Source of the DNA: Bacillus sp. HNG
Lineage (GTDB): Bacteria > Bacillota > Bacilli > Bacillales > Bacillaceae_L
Direction of reading: 5' to 3'
DNA length: 64,000 nucleotides
NCBI RefSeq assembly: GCF_003400205.1
Contig: NZ_QUQV01000011.1
Location: 1-64,000, forward strand
A program made the translations under genes and the position numbers. The notes beneath the pieces were generated by a model. That model made no database searches. It was given only the letters and a program-made list of their open reading frames with translations, and had not been told where the DNA came from. Below, piece after piece: positions 25,922 through 35,013 of the stretch (positions are counted from its first letter, which is position 1; each line of letters starts with the position of its first letter).

Positions 25922-26116
25922 CGTTTCCACTAAATTGCTTACGAGGTTAGCTTTCAGGTTAGGACTATCGGAAACACTGAGCCCCTTCTTTATAAGAATT
26001 CACCTATAACGGAAATATCCGTGTAAATCATTGGGTCCCCCGCTCTTAAAAATAGGCTCTATTCTAAAAGATTGTTGCTTTCAGATATAAAGTGCAAACC
26101 TAGTTAGTGAAGCGTA
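25922..26116 (-). promoter_or_regulatory. c-di-AMP riboswitch (ydaO/yuaA type)
   Basis: On the minus strand the segment carries the hallmark blocks of the ydaO aptamer in order: ACGCTTCACTAA (5' P1), GCGGGGGACCCAAT, AGGTGAATTC, GGGGCTC, CCGA, and AAGCTAACCTCGTAAGC, closing with TTAGTGG that pairs with the 5' strand. The family binds c-di-AMP and usually turns genes off. It lies 120 nt upstream of the symporter ATG. Confidence 0.92.
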
Positions 26117-26334
26117 ATTCAACGATAAAAACAACAAAGTTTACGAAAACAGCCTAAAATAAGATTAAGCACATATGAACTAATAGAATTTTATCATTAA
26201 AATACTATATTAGTAAACTATTGATTATTTCCAGCAAGGTGTAGATTCCATCCTTCATTAAACTTTTATACCATTTTTTCAGTTTCATCATGCGAGCAAA
26301 CACGTTATTCTTAAATAATTATTTTTACAAAACT
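26117..26334. other. Intergenic region upstream of riboswitch
   Basis: AT-rich, with no frame supported by a ribosome-binding site. The promoter for the riboswitch transcript must lie here on the minus strand, but I cannot pick it with confidence. Confidence 0.4.
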
Positions 26335-26374
26335 AAAAAGGGAGCAGTCTCTATAAAAGATAAAGACTACTCCC
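26335..26374 (-). terminator. Terminator of the sugar-acid cluster (aldolase end)
   Basis: On the minus strand the stem GGGAGTAGTCTTTATC / GATAGAGACTGCTCCC type pairing (ten strong base pairs GGGAGTAGTC/GACTGCTCCC with one G-U) is followed by TTTTTAG. Confidence 0.85.
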
Positions 26375-26427
26375 CATTGGCGGAACGCTTCTTATTTAAT
26401 ATCTCCTGTCAAACCGGTCCTACAGGC

Positions 26428-27336
26428 TTATTTTAGATGTGAAGATATAAATGTTTCTACCTTTTGGTTTAATATCGTTTCCTCTGCAAAGGCAGGTGGA
26501 AGATTCGCTGTTTTGTAACCTAGGATTTTTTGGTTTACCGTTTCTTTAATTGCCAGGAAGAGTGGATTGCTAAGATCATAAATGGACATAAGGGAATTTA
26601 TCTTTTGATGATGAGTAAGCGCTTCTTGTAATTTCCCAGATTGAAAACAATTATATAGGTTAACAGAATGTTCGGGGGCAAACACGGAGGTACCGTTAAT
26701 CGACCCTGCTGCTCCTATTTGTAGCGCTGGGAGGACTAAATCATCGAAAGCTGCGAATACAGCAAAATCCTCTCTCTTCTTTTTTGTCTCAAAAATAAGC
26801 TTTCTAATATGCCCAAGGCTATCAATCGTGTCTTTCATACCAACAATATTCTCACAGCTTTCAGCAAGTCTTGCAATGAGCTGTGGTGACAGACTCTGGC
26901 CGGTTAACATCGGAATATTATAAATCAAGACAGATATATCAACACCTTTAGACACATTAGTAAAGTAGTCAAAAAGTTGATCCTCTGTAAACTTCCAATA
27001 GTACGGATTTACGACAAGTACCCCATCTGCCCCGCATTCCTGGGCATGACGGGACAAGTCAATTGTATCCGCTAAAGAAGAAGTCCCTGTACCAATAAGA
27101 ACAGGTACCCTGTTATTCACATACGGAATCATTTCAGCAATGAATCGCTTCCGCATATCCATGGATAGAGAAGAAAACTCTCCAGTACTTCCCATATATA
27201 AGATCCCGTGTACCCCTTTATTAATGAGAAAATCTGTTAACTGTTTGTTTGCTTCCCAGTTAAAGTCTCCATCCTCATTAAATAACGTGACAACCGGAGA
27301 GATTATCCCATGAAACTTACCTGATTCTCGTGCCAC
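26428..27336 (-). CDS. DapA-family aldolase (2-keto-3-deoxy sugar acid aldolase candidate)
   Basis: A 302-residue class I aldolase of the dihydrodipicolinate synthase/N-acetylneuraminate lyase family. It has the GSTGEFSSL carboxylate-binding loop (about residues 49-57), the catalytic Tyr in VLIYNIPMLTG, and the Schiff-base Lys in VGMKDT. In this operon the likely reaction is cleavage of a 2-keto-3-deoxy sugar acid to pyruvate and glyceraldehyde or glycolaldehyde, as for YagE-type enzymes, rather than lysine biosynthesis. The start is GTG with AAAGGGTG upstream. It is the last gene before the terminator. Confidence 0.88.
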   Translation of the reverse strand: MARESGKFHGIISPVVTLFNEDGDFNWEANKQLTDFLINKGVHGILYMGSTGEFSSLSMDMRKRFIAEMIPYVNNRVPVLIGTGTSSLADTIDLSRHAQECGADGVLVVNPYYWKFTEDQLFDYFTNVSKGVDISVLIYNIPMLTGQSLSPQLIARLAESCENIVGMKDTIDSLGHIRKLIFETKKKREDFAVFAAFDDLVLPALQIGAAGSINGTSVFAPEHSVNLYNCFQSGKLQEALTHHQKINSLMSIYDLSNPLFLAIKETVNQKILGYKTANLPPAFAEETILNQKVETFISSHLK

Positions 27337-27406
27337 TTATTCATCACCCTTTTTGCAAAGTTTAAAACTCTCCCCCATCGCTTGATGGAGGAGAACGTGA
27401 ATCCGG

Positions 27407-28306
27407 TTACATCACTTTCTCACTAGGTACCTGAACTTTTACAGGATTCGCTAATACACCAATCGTGGAAATCTCAATTTCAATATGGTCGTTCTCTTTA
27501 AGAGTAAATTCGTTTGGCGGTACAATCGAGGTGCCCGTTAACAGGACCGTACCTTCAAAAATTTCATTGTCTCGAATCAAGAACGAGACAAGTTCTTCAA
27601 ATCGTCGTTTTAACTGTGCTGTATTGGCGGTTCCCTCAACGACCAGTTGGCCATCTCTGAAAATACGGCAGGTAAGTTGAAAATTATATGGGTCTTCTAC
27701 CGTTTCCGCAAGGCGAATAGCTGGTCCAATCGCACATGAATGTTTCCATACCTTTGCTTGTGGTAAATAAAGGGGGTTCTCTCCCTCGATGTCCCTGCAA
27801 CTCATATCATTGCCGATTGTATAGCCAACAATCCGGCCACCTTTTGTGATGACAAGCCCAACCTCTGGCTCAGGAATTTGCCAGTTGGAATCATTTCGTA
27901 AGTAAACGGGAGTATTCGGACCAATGGTTCTGGCAGCCGTTGATTTTAAAAATAGCTCAGGCCGCTCAGCATCATAGACTTTGTCATAACATGTTTGGTC
28001 GTCGTTTTTTCCATTTGTAGTTTCATAGTTTCTTGCATCCCTACTTTTCTCATAGGTCACTCCAGATGCCCATACCTCTGGGGCAACGATGGGAACAAGC
28101 AATTCCAATTCGTCTAGACTCTCTCTAATAGGTTCCGTCCCTGCTATAGAGTTTTCAACCAATTTAAGAGCTGTAACTCCAGCAGCTTCCGCTTGATTCA
28201 CCAATTCCATAAAATCCGAATATGGCAAAGAATAAATATCTCCTTGATCAGTTAACGCTCCAAGTACAACTGCTGAATGATTATTTACAAAACGAATGAT
28301 TCTCAT
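27407..28306 (-). CDS. Fumarylacetoacetate hydrolase family protein (KDA dehydratase-like)
   Basis: A 299-residue FAH-fold protein. The N-terminal domain is followed by EVWASGVTYEKSRDARNYE, the metal-binding EPEVGLVITKGG, GYTIGNDMSCRDIEGENP, and LLTGTSIVPP. The GVTY-x-RSR-type segment is characteristic of 2-keto-3-deoxy-D-arabinonate (pentonate) dehydratases, which give 2-oxoglutarate semialdehyde. A fitting semialdehyde dehydrogenase is encoded at 42342. Start ATG after GGAGG. An IclR-type palindrome lies directly upstream. Confidence 0.87.
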   Translation of the reverse strand: MRIIRFVNNHSAVVLGALTDQGDIYSLPYSDFMELVNQAEAAGVTALKLVENSIAGTEPIRESLDELELLVPIVAPEVWASGVTYEKSRDARNYETTNGKNDDQTCYDKVYDAERPELFLKSTAARTIGPNTPVYLRNDSNWQIPEPEVGLVITKGGRIVGYTIGNDMSCRDIEGENPLYLPQAKVWKHSCAIGPAIRLAETVEDPYNFQLTCRIFRDGQLVVEGTANTAQLKRRFEELVSFLIRDNEIFEGTVLLTGTSIVPPNEFTLKENDHIEIEISTIGVLANPVKVQVPSEKVM

Positions 28307-28319
28307 GTAAATTCCTCCT

Positions 28320-28355
28320 GTTTTATAATATAAAACTTAGTTTTGTAATCTAAAC
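28320..28355. promoter_or_regulatory. IclR-type operator, tandem palindromes (site 1)
   Basis: GTTTTATA-A-TATAAAAC (28320-28336), a perfect eight-base dyad, is followed by AGTTTTGTAATCTAAAC (28339-28355). The same arrangement occurs at 43934 and a variant at 40116. It lies 14 bases upstream of the FAH-family start codon. Confidence 0.65.
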
Positions 28356-28437
28356 AAAAATTAACTACACAAGATGGTGCAACATAATGAATAGCAACCG
28401 AGGATTTTTATGTCTTACGCCAGAAAAATCCTTAACG

Positions 28438-29211
28438 TTACTTGATCGGTAAATACATTTCGTATCCCAATTCTCTAGATATTTTCATCGAAGCTTCTTT
28501 GAGCATCTCTACCGTCCGCTGTAGTTTTTCTTGGTTGATACCTGCTGAATGCTGAGACATACTCATCGCTGCTGCAACTGTTCCAGTATGATCCCAAATC
28601 GGAACTGCAACGCAGGTGATACCTGGTTCATTCTCTTCCTTATCCATTGAAAAGCCTTTTTCCCTTACGTTTTCAAGTTCAGCCAAAAACAGTGTTTCAT
28701 CTGTGATTGTATTAGGAGTCTGCTGAACGTACTCATAGTCTTTAAGGATTTCTTGTAGCTCTTTACTGGATTTATGTGCAATAAGCGATTTTCCAACCGC
28801 ACTGCTATGCAACGGTATTCTTCTTCCAATCCTTGAGTACAGTACTGTCGCAGAAGGACCTTCCACCTTATCAATATAAATTCCTTCTTTGCCATCGCGA
28901 ATAACAAGATGGACTGTATTTCCCGACTTTACCGACAACTCAATTAAATACTTCTTGGCAACCGTGCGAAGGTCGAGTCTTCGAATGACAACATTGCCAC
29001 GTTCAAATAGTTTCATTCCAAGTCGGTATTTACCGTTTTCAGGATTTTGCTCAATATATCCTCTTTGCCTCAAAGTCTGCAATAAGGAGTGTACTGTACT
29101 TTTATGGAGTTGCATTTTCTCACTAATTTCAGTGATTTTCATTTCCTGTTCGTATTCATCGAATAAATCGAGGATACGGAGGGCACGATCTACTGATTGA
29201 ATGATAAGCAT
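28438..29211 (-). CDS. IclR family transcriptional regulator
   Basis: A 257-residue IclR regulator. The N-terminal winged helix (MKITEISEKMQLHKSTVHSL) is followed by the effector-binding domain with HSSAVGKSLIAH and a C-terminal VAVPIWDHTGTVAAAMSMS. The length is normal. The start is ATG at 29209-29211, preceded by GAAGGGTG. In enterobacteria the IclR-type KdgR controls pectin and 2-keto-3-deoxygluconate catabolism. Here it lies inside the sugar-acid island and is the natural candidate for binding the palindromes at 28320, 40116, 40177 and 43934. Confidence 0.92.
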   Translation of the reverse strand: MLIIQSVDRALRILDLFDEYEQEMKITEISEKMQLHKSTVHSLLQTLRQRGYIEQNPENGKYRLGMKLFERGNVVIRRLDLRTVAKKYLIELSVKSGNTVHLVIRDGKEGIYIDKVEGPSATVLYSRIGRRIPLHSSAVGKSLIAHKSSKELQEILKDYEYVQQTPNTITDETLFLAELENVREKGFSMDKEENEPGITCVAVPIWDHTGTVAAAMSMSQHSAGINQEKLQRTVEMLKEASMKISRELGYEMYLPIK

Positions 29212-29240
29212 TATTCTCACCCTTCTAAAGTCCTAAATAT

Positions 29241-29282
29241 GAATACATTTTACCATAATAAGTAGATTAGTAATATGTATTC
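29241..29282. promoter_or_regulatory. Long inverted repeat upstream of IclR gene
   Basis: GAATACAT and ATGTATTC form a perfect eight-base dyad with a 26-base AT-rich interval, in the gap between the kdgK stop and the IclR start. It may be an autoregulatory site or a weak intercistronic hairpin. Confidence 0.35.
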
Positions 29283-29288
29283 TTGCTG

Positions 29289-30233
29289 TTAACGAAGCAC
29301 TTCCGTATCTCTTCCATCCTGACGAATTTGAGACCAAAACGGGTACCCTTCCACATCTCCTGCAGTAGTGAGGGCGAAGGCCCCTACCCTGTTTCCAAGA
29401 CGGACCGCTTTTTCTAATGACCATCCTCTTAACAGCCCAGATAGGAAGCCAGCAGCGAACCCATCGCCTGCACCGATTGGATCAACGATTTGGGTTACGG
29501 TATAACCAGGAACAAATCCTTCAACTGTTTTCGTTGCGTAATAAGCACCGTTGTCCCCCAGCTTTACCACAACTGTTTCTACACCTTTCTCCAAAAATGA
29601 GGAAGCGATTTCGGTTGGTTGTTTCTTTCCCGTTAAAATCATCCCTTCTTCCAGACCCGGAAGGACGATATCAGATTGGGCGGCAATGTCGTTCAAAATC
29701 CCGTACGCCTCTTCTTTGCTCCAAAGCTTCAGACGAATATTCGGGTCAAAGACTACCTTCACTCCATTCTTTTTTGCTAAGGAAATGGCATGCATGACGG
29801 TTTCTCTGCAAGAAGGGCCTAACGCAGGAGTAATTCCGGTTACATGCAGGAACGTTGCTGTTTTGATTTGTTCTTCATTTAGATCTCCTGGAACCATCCT
29901 ACTAGCAGCAGAACCTTTCCGGTAATATAAAATATTCGGTTCCTGCATTGGCCGCATTTCCTTAAAAAATACTGCGGTAGGGTTATTTTCGTCAAAAATG
30001 ACACCCGAAGTATCAACGCCTTCTCCTCTAATAAAGTTGCGAATGTAAATGCCAAACTCATCCTTTCCTAGCCTTCCAGTCCATCCCACTTGATGACCAA
30101 GTCTTGAAAGGGCGATTGCGACATTCGATTCTGCTCCCCCAATCGTCTTTTGAAAATTGCTGGTAAACCTTAAGGGGCCAGGTGTAATTGGGGTAAACAA
30201 AACCATTGTTTCACCAAATGTGATGACATCCAT
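29289..30233 (-). CDS. kdgK: PfkB family sugar kinase (2-keto-3-deoxygluconate kinase)
   Basis: A 314-residue ribokinase-fold kinase. The N-terminal GGAESNVAIALSRLG, the substrate lid and the C-terminal DPIGAGDGFAAGFLSG anion hole with catalytic Asp are all present. Start MDVITFGETMVLF is typical of KDG kinases. It would phosphorylate 2-keto-3-deoxy-gluconate or -galactonate to the 6-phosphate for cleavage by the KDPG aldolase at 40271. GGGGG lies seven bases before the ATG. The gene order with dehydratases upstream supports the assignment. Confidence 0.88.
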   Translation of the reverse strand: MDVITFGETMVLFTPITPGPLRFTSNFQKTIGGAESNVAIALSRLGHQVGWTGRLGKDEFGIYIRNFIRGEGVDTSGVIFDENNPTAVFFKEMRPMQEPNILYYRKGSAASRMVPGDLNEEQIKTATFLHVTGITPALGPSCRETVMHAISLAKKNGVKVVFDPNIRLKLWSKEEAYGILNDIAAQSDIVLPGLEEGMILTGKKQPTEIASSFLEKGVETVVVKLGDNGAYYATKTVEGFVPGYTVTQIVDPIGAGDGFAAGFLSGLLRGWSLEKAVRLGNRVGAFALTTAGDVEGYPFWSQIRQDGRDTEVLR

Positions 30234-30259
30234 ACGATAGCCCCCTGTTTTTCCATTTG

Positions 30260-32467
30260 TTAATGTGATTTTTCTGAAAGATTGGTTGAGTAAGCAGCCA
30301 AATCCTCCCTATAGTCATAAACAGCATCTTCTGCCACCTCGAATGGAACAACACCATTGGCCGCATCCGTATGTCCCGCCATCCGGTTGCTTGCGGCTAC
30401 CAGACGCTGGCGCTGACGAATCGTTTTTAGTCTTGTTTCTCCCAGCTCTTTCCTAGCCTCTTTAGCCGTTTCAAACTGAAACACAAGATTTCCCTTTTGG
30501 AATTCGCCTTCATCTAAATAGTCGATTCTTTTGTTTCGAAGCTGCAGATAAAGCACATCCCCTGTCTTTAAGTATAGAATTCCTCCACCATTCTTCGCTT
30601 CTGGAGTCATGTGCCCGATTGCAGCACCGTAAGTTACTCCGGAATAGCGGCCATCACTGATTAACGTTGCCAATCTTTTCAGCTTTCGGTTCGCGTTAAT
30701 ATGCTGCATTGGAGTAAACATTTCTGGCATTCCGAATGCTTCCGGTCCCTGCCCAGACACAATGACTGAAATTTTTAAAGCACCCTCGGCAACCATAAAG
30801 TCAAATAGCTCCTCATACTCCAAATTCATACCGTTCTTAAACAAATCCGGTGCATTGTGTTTGAGCATCGCCTTCATCGTTGAATAGTTAAAACTTCTAT
30901 TCTGCTTTAATTTTTCTAATAAATTTTCTTCCAACAATCCTTCATTGGCACTATGTTCATTATCATAGAAAAGAACAAATGACGCCTTGTGATCAAAATT
31001 ATCGAGTTGTGCTGTCGTCATTCCGCTTATCTTAACCACAGCACTTTCAAAAAAGTTCCCTGTTAACACGTCTACCCCGCTGAATGACCTTCTTGGTTTT
31101 GAGAGAATAATAGGATTATCCTTTACTCCAGTTGCCGGTAAACCTTGTTTTTTCGAGAGTCGCTCTCTCCATGTTGTCCCGGTTACTGTCGGTGCATCTA
31201 TATCCATTGGGACGCCATTTTCAATCAACTCATAGATAAGTGTTTCCATCCCTTTAATCTGACCACTACAGCATTGCATCGCAAGTGCAAAAATGTCTCT
31301 GCCCTCAGTCAGGCTATAGTTAAATAAATCTGGAATAGGAACCTCATGATGGATTTGGTCATAATCCCACAGATTAAATTTATAACCGCCGTACACCATC
31401 GCAGCAACGATGTGCATCATCAAATTGGTGGATCCCCCTGATGCACTGTGAATTCTGATCGCATTTCTAATATTAGCTGCCATAATGCTAGAAGTTCCAA
31501 ATGCTGGATCATTTATCATACCCGCAAGTGAATCCACTGCTTCATTGACCTCAACCTGTGTTGGTGGAGCTGTCAGTTGTTCAACTGCCGGATGTACGAG
31601 CCCCATCCCCGCTACCAGGTGGCGAGAGCTGTTTCCTGTTCCGTTAAAGGCACAGACACCACCCTGACCATCACAAGTTGCAACAGCCAATTTCTTTTCG
31701 TAAAGCTCATGCTGACTTTTCGTTATAATACCCCGCTCACGAGCGCGTTCAAGTACCCCTTGAAACGCTGTATTTGAGGAGCATTGTAAAATGTACGAAA
31801 GAGCGTCACGCAGGTCAAAGGCAATATCCTCTGCCCCTTTCGCTTCTGCGAGGAGAGCTACTTCTTCAAGTTCGGAAAAAAGTGCACTTGGGATTGTTCC
31901 TCCTTTTAGAACATGAGCAGGGGCAAACGTAGCAAAAAACGGCGCTTCATTTCGGAATTTGCGAACACGGTCTAAATGAGCCAATGCACTTACGACACCA
32001 AGAGGCTGTTTATCGCAACCTTGAATTACAAAGGCCCCGTGATAGCTATGGGCTTCCAGCTGGTTCACGACCATTTGGGCAACTGCATTCCGACTTTGCA
32101 AAGAATAGCTCATGCCTTGGTTACTCTGAGCGGTACCATCACACATAACCGGAGTTGCAAATTGGAAAGGGACTCCTCCGTTCTGCCAAATCCGGATGGC
32201 AGCCCTAGCAATTGTTTGAAAGTCCATGATATGGGCAGGATGATCCTGCGAACCTCCAATAATCGCAATTCTTGGCGCATTATGATGAAGCCTGTCATAA
32301 ATCTCTTCTAACGACCAATCGGGCTGGAACCCTTTTAATTCCGTTTGGAGGATTTGTTTGGAACGGTCCAACAATCCTGCGACACAGATTGGTTCATTTG
32401 CTTTACCTTGAACATTATCACGATAAGGATTTACCGTATTCTCTATATAGGGAAATTTCACTGACAT
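30260..32467 (-). CDS. IlvD/Edd family dehydratase, YjhG-like aldonate dehydratase
   Basis: A 735-residue member of the dihydroxyacid/phosphogluconate dehydratase family. Fe-S cluster motifs are visible: MCDGTAQSNQG, QGCDKQPLG (family signature), and TCDGQGGVC; the second family signature is SDGRYSGVTYG. Length and sequence style match the YjhG/YagF branch (D-xylonate dehydratase), which is longer than IlvD. The expected reaction is aldonate to 2-keto-3-deoxy aldonate. The start is ATG at 32465-32467 with GGAGG eight bases upstream. It probably needs a [2Fe-2S] or [4Fe-4S] cluster and Mg2+. Confidence 0.9.
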   Translation of the reverse strand: MSVKFPYIENTVNPYRDNVQGKANEPICVAGLLDRSKQILQTELKGFQPDWSLEEIYDRLHHNAPRIAIIGGSQDHPAHIMDFQTIARAAIRIWQNGGVPFQFATPVMCDGTAQSNQGMSYSLQSRNAVAQMVVNQLEAHSYHGAFVIQGCDKQPLGVVSALAHLDRVRKFRNEAPFFATFAPAHVLKGGTIPSALFSELEEVALLAEAKGAEDIAFDLRDALSYILQCSSNTAFQGVLERARERGIITKSQHELYEKKLAVATCDGQGGVCAFNGTGNSSRHLVAGMGLVHPAVEQLTAPPTQVEVNEAVDSLAGMINDPAFGTSSIMAANIRNAIRIHSASGGSTNLMMHIVAAMVYGGYKFNLWDYDQIHHEVPIPDLFNYSLTEGRDIFALAMQCCSGQIKGMETLIYELIENGVPMDIDAPTVTGTTWRERLSKKQGLPATGVKDNPIILSKPRRSFSGVDVLTGNFFESAVVKISGMTTAQLDNFDHKASFVLFYDNEHSANEGLLEENLLEKLKQNRSFNYSTMKAMLKHNAPDLFKNGMNLEYEELFDFMVAEGALKISVIVSGQGPEAFGMPEMFTPMQHINANRKLKRLATLISDGRYSGVTYGAAIGHMTPEAKNGGGILYLKTGDVLYLQLRNKRIDYLDEGEFQKGNLVFQFETAKEARKELGETRLKTIRQRQRLVAASNRMAGHTDAANGVVPFEVAEDAVYDYREDLAAYSTNLSEKSH

Positions 32468-32483
32468 CAAACCTACCTCCTTA

Positions 32484-33632
32484 TTACCATTCGGCTACAC
32501 TGCCATCTTCGTTTCTCCAAATTGGATTTTTCCAATCATGCCCCTTTTCAGCTGCAGCTAAAACGGCCTCTTCATTCACATCAATACCCAATCCTGGACC
32601 TTCGGGAATCTCGACAAACCCATTTGTATATTTAAAGACGGATGGATCTGTTAAATAGTCAAGCAAATCACTGCCTTGATTGTAATGAATACCTAGGCTT
32701 TGTTCTTGAATCACCACATTTGGTGTACAAGCATCCAATTGGAACGAGGAGGCTAGGGCAATCGGTCCAAGTGGACAGTGCGGGGCAACCGAAACGTCAA
32801 AAGCCTCTGCCATAGCAGCAATCTTTTTGCATTCAAGGATTCCACCGGCGTGAGAAAGATCCGGCTGAATAATATCCACATACCCATCCATTAAAAGCTG
32901 CTTAAAGCCCCAACGACTATATTGCCGTTCACCTGTAGCAATCGGGCAGACAGTATGCCTGGCAATTTCTCTTAAAGCCTCATTGTTTTCTGGTAAAACG
33001 GGTTCCTCGATAAACATCGGGCGGAAAGGTTCTAATTCCTTTACGAGAATTTTTGCCATGCTCTTATGAACCCTGCCGTGAAAGTCGAGGGCAATCCCAA
33101 ACTCTTTACCCACCGCTTCTCTTACGGCAGCAATTCGTTGAACGGCCGCCTCTACTTTTGAATGAGTATCAATATAATCCATTTCTTCTGTGGCATTCAT
33201 TTTGACTGCTGTAAAACCTGCATCCGCCTTTTCCTTGGCTGCATGTGCCACATCTGTTGGCCGGTCTCCACCAATCCAGGAATAGACCCTGATTTTTTCC
33301 CTGGCCTTTCCACCTAGCATTTCGTACACCGGAATGTGATAATACTTCCCTTTTATATCCCAAAGTGCCTGTTCAATTCCGGAAATTGCACTCATCAAAA
33401 TTGGACCGCCTCTGTAAAATCCTCCTCTGTAAAGAACCTGCCAGTGATCCTCAATCCTTAATGGATCTTTTCCGACAAGATAGTCGCTGACTTCTTGCAC
33501 ACAGGCTCTTACTGTATCTGCTCGCCCTTCAACAATTGGTTCTCCCCATCCTGAAATCCCTTCGTCTGTCTCAATCTTCAGGAATAGCCAACGGGGAGGC
33601 ACTTTATAAAGTGTTAATGATGTGATTTTTAT
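32484..33632 (-). CDS. Enolase-superfamily galactonate dehydratase (DgoD-like)
   Basis: About 382 residues, mandelate racemase/muconate lactonizing type. Residues expected for galactonate dehydratase are present: DFHGRVH (metal Asp and catalytic His), FIEEPVLP and ATGERQYSR (metal Glu), [10 protein letters not shown] (catalytic His), and IQEQSLG. The N-terminal text [20 protein letters not shown] aligns with DgoD proteins that begin MKIT. Here the codon at that position is ATA, six bases after a perfect GGAGGG. The only in-frame canonical start is a TTG that overlaps the ribosome-binding site. A non-standard start or a mutated ATG is likely. Confidence 0.85.
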   Translation of the reverse strand: MKITSLTLYKVPPRWLFLKIETDEGISGWGEPIVEGRADTVRACVQEVSDYLVGKDPLRIEDHWQVLYRGGFYRGGPILMSAISGIEQALWDIKGKYYHIPVYEMLGGKAREKIRVYSWIGGDRPTDVAHAAKEKADAGFTAVKMNATEEMDYIDTHSKVEAAVQRIAAVREAVGKEFGIALDFHGRVHKSMAKILVKELEPFRPMFIEEPVLPENNEALREIARHTVCPIATGERQYSRWGFKQLLMDGYVDIIQPDLSHAGGILECKKIAAMAEAFDVSVAPHCPLGPIALASSFQLDACTPNVVIQEQSLGIHYNQGSDLLDYLTDPSVFKYTNGFVEIPEGPGLGIDVNEEAVLAAAEKGHDWKNPIWRNEDGSVAEW

Positions 33633-33716
33633 AAAAATCCCTCCCAAATAAACTACTTAAGTTACGAAAGGCAAAAATCCTAAGCCAAAAAAGGAATTGT
33701 TTTTCTAGTAAACTAC

Positions 33717-34985
33717 CTATATACCAACGTTTGAACTAGAAAAACCCATGGGAGCTAGATCAGATACTATTTCGATAGAATCTAAGCTTTTCGCTTCCTC
33801 CAACATCGATTCTGATATCCATATCTCCTGGATATCCAATGTATTTTTAATCCTGACGATCCTTACTTTACTTAAATCAAAAGCATTACATGTTTTAATC
33901 GCTGCTTTTACTGCCAATTCCTCATTTTCTAATATCATCGGCAGCTTGACGACCTGTGTGACTGTGCTAGTTAACGCGTTTGCATACCCTTTTTCCCAAA
34001 TGGTTTGATCCATCACCTTTTGAGTAGACACATCGGCCATGCCAATTCCATTGGCGTTCCCATGTGTTTTCTCAGTTAATCCCAAAACTGCAATTCTGGT
34101 TACCTGAGGACCGCCACTAGCGTAAGGTGTTGCATATCGTCCAGTTATATTTGGATCCATTCCGTCTCCAGAAATGTCCTTCCCTAGTTCATCAACGACA
34201 AGAACATCGATTGGATCAAACATGATTCTTGGCATTAACGATTTTGCTTCTATTAAAAGCTCCGGCTCACGGTGGATAAGATCCTCTGCCGGAATCGCAA
34301 CAATTTTAGCAGGTCGATCATAGGCATTTTCTAACGACCCTAGACCAAAAATAATCGGCGTACGGTCAATAGCTATTTTCGCCATCTCTACTACATGTTC
34401 GGCCATGTATTTGAAGCTGAATGCATGCGCAGCCTCCGCTCCTTTTTGCTTGCCAAGTCCAATCGTAATCATTTTCATCAGTCCACTTTCTACTGGTCCC
34501 CGAAAAGCTGTATGAGGTTTAATCCTGTTGATCACAATGATTTTATCTGCTTTGTAAGCATGAAGATCCATATAAATTGGAAGACCGTTTGGTAGTCTTC
34601 CAATTTCTACAACTTCCATGGTAGCTAGAATGGGGGCACCAATTGCATCTTCCGTTACCCCCAACTGCTCGAGAACATCCACTTGACCTGCGGCGGTTGC
34701 CCCTCCATGGCTGCCCATCGCCGGCACTATGAATGGATGTCCTCCGACACTTTTCACCGCATTCACAGTCTCCCTAACCAATTCGGGCAAATTGGCGACG
34801 CCCCTTGAACCAACAGCGATCGCTACTCTGTCTCTAGCTTCAACTCTATGAATTACCCCAGCCGTATGAATCGCTTTATGAACAGCCTCTTTAACATTTT
34901 CAACTTCTGGGGCATGAAATTTTTGCCTTATCTTTATCATTCGTGGAATCTCTATGTCACGCAGGAGTTCTTTTATGATTTCCAT
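33717..34985 (-). CDS. LarA-like nickel-pincer racemase/epimerase family protein
   Basis: A 422-residue protein of the lactate racemase (LarA, DUF2088) family. Visible family-like motifs are VAIAVGSRGVANLPEL, the His-containing AMGSHGGAT, and NRIKPHTAFRGPVESG with the Lys and His expected near the cofactor. LarA enzymes use a nickel-pincer nucleotide and racemise or epimerise 2-hydroxy acids; some homologues epimerise aldonates at C2. In this sugar-acid island, C2 epimerisation of the imported aldonate is the favoured role. The cofactor genes larB, larC and larE are not in the window. Confidence 0.75.
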   Translation of the reverse strand: MEIIKELLRDIEIPRMIKIRQKFHAPEVENVKEAVHKAIHTAGVIHRVEARDRVAIAVGSRGVANLPELVRETVNAVKSVGGHPFIVPAMGSHGGATAAGQVDVLEQLGVTEDAIGAPILATMEVVEIGRLPNGLPIYMDLHAYKADKIIVINRIKPHTAFRGPVESGLMKMITIGLGKQKGAEAAHAFSFKYMAEHVVEMAKIAIDRTPIIFGLGSLENAYDRPAKIVAIPAEDLIHREPELLIEAKSLMPRIMFDPIDVLVVDELGKDISGDGMDPNITGRYATPYASGGPQVTRIAVLGLTEKTHGNANGIGMADVSTQKVMDQTIWEKGYANALTSTVTQVVKLPMILENEELAVKAAIKTCNAFDLSKVRIVRIKNTLDIQEIWISESMLEEAKSLDSIEIVSDLAPMGFSSSNVGI

Positions 34986-35013
34986 GTTCTCTCATCTCCC
35001 GGTAATCTCTTTC

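Noticed and set aside
29417-29925. Two overlapping open frames of about 125 codons antisense to the kdgK gene
   Set aside because: No start signals; they exist because the kinase gene is relatively GC-rich and lacks complementary stop codons.
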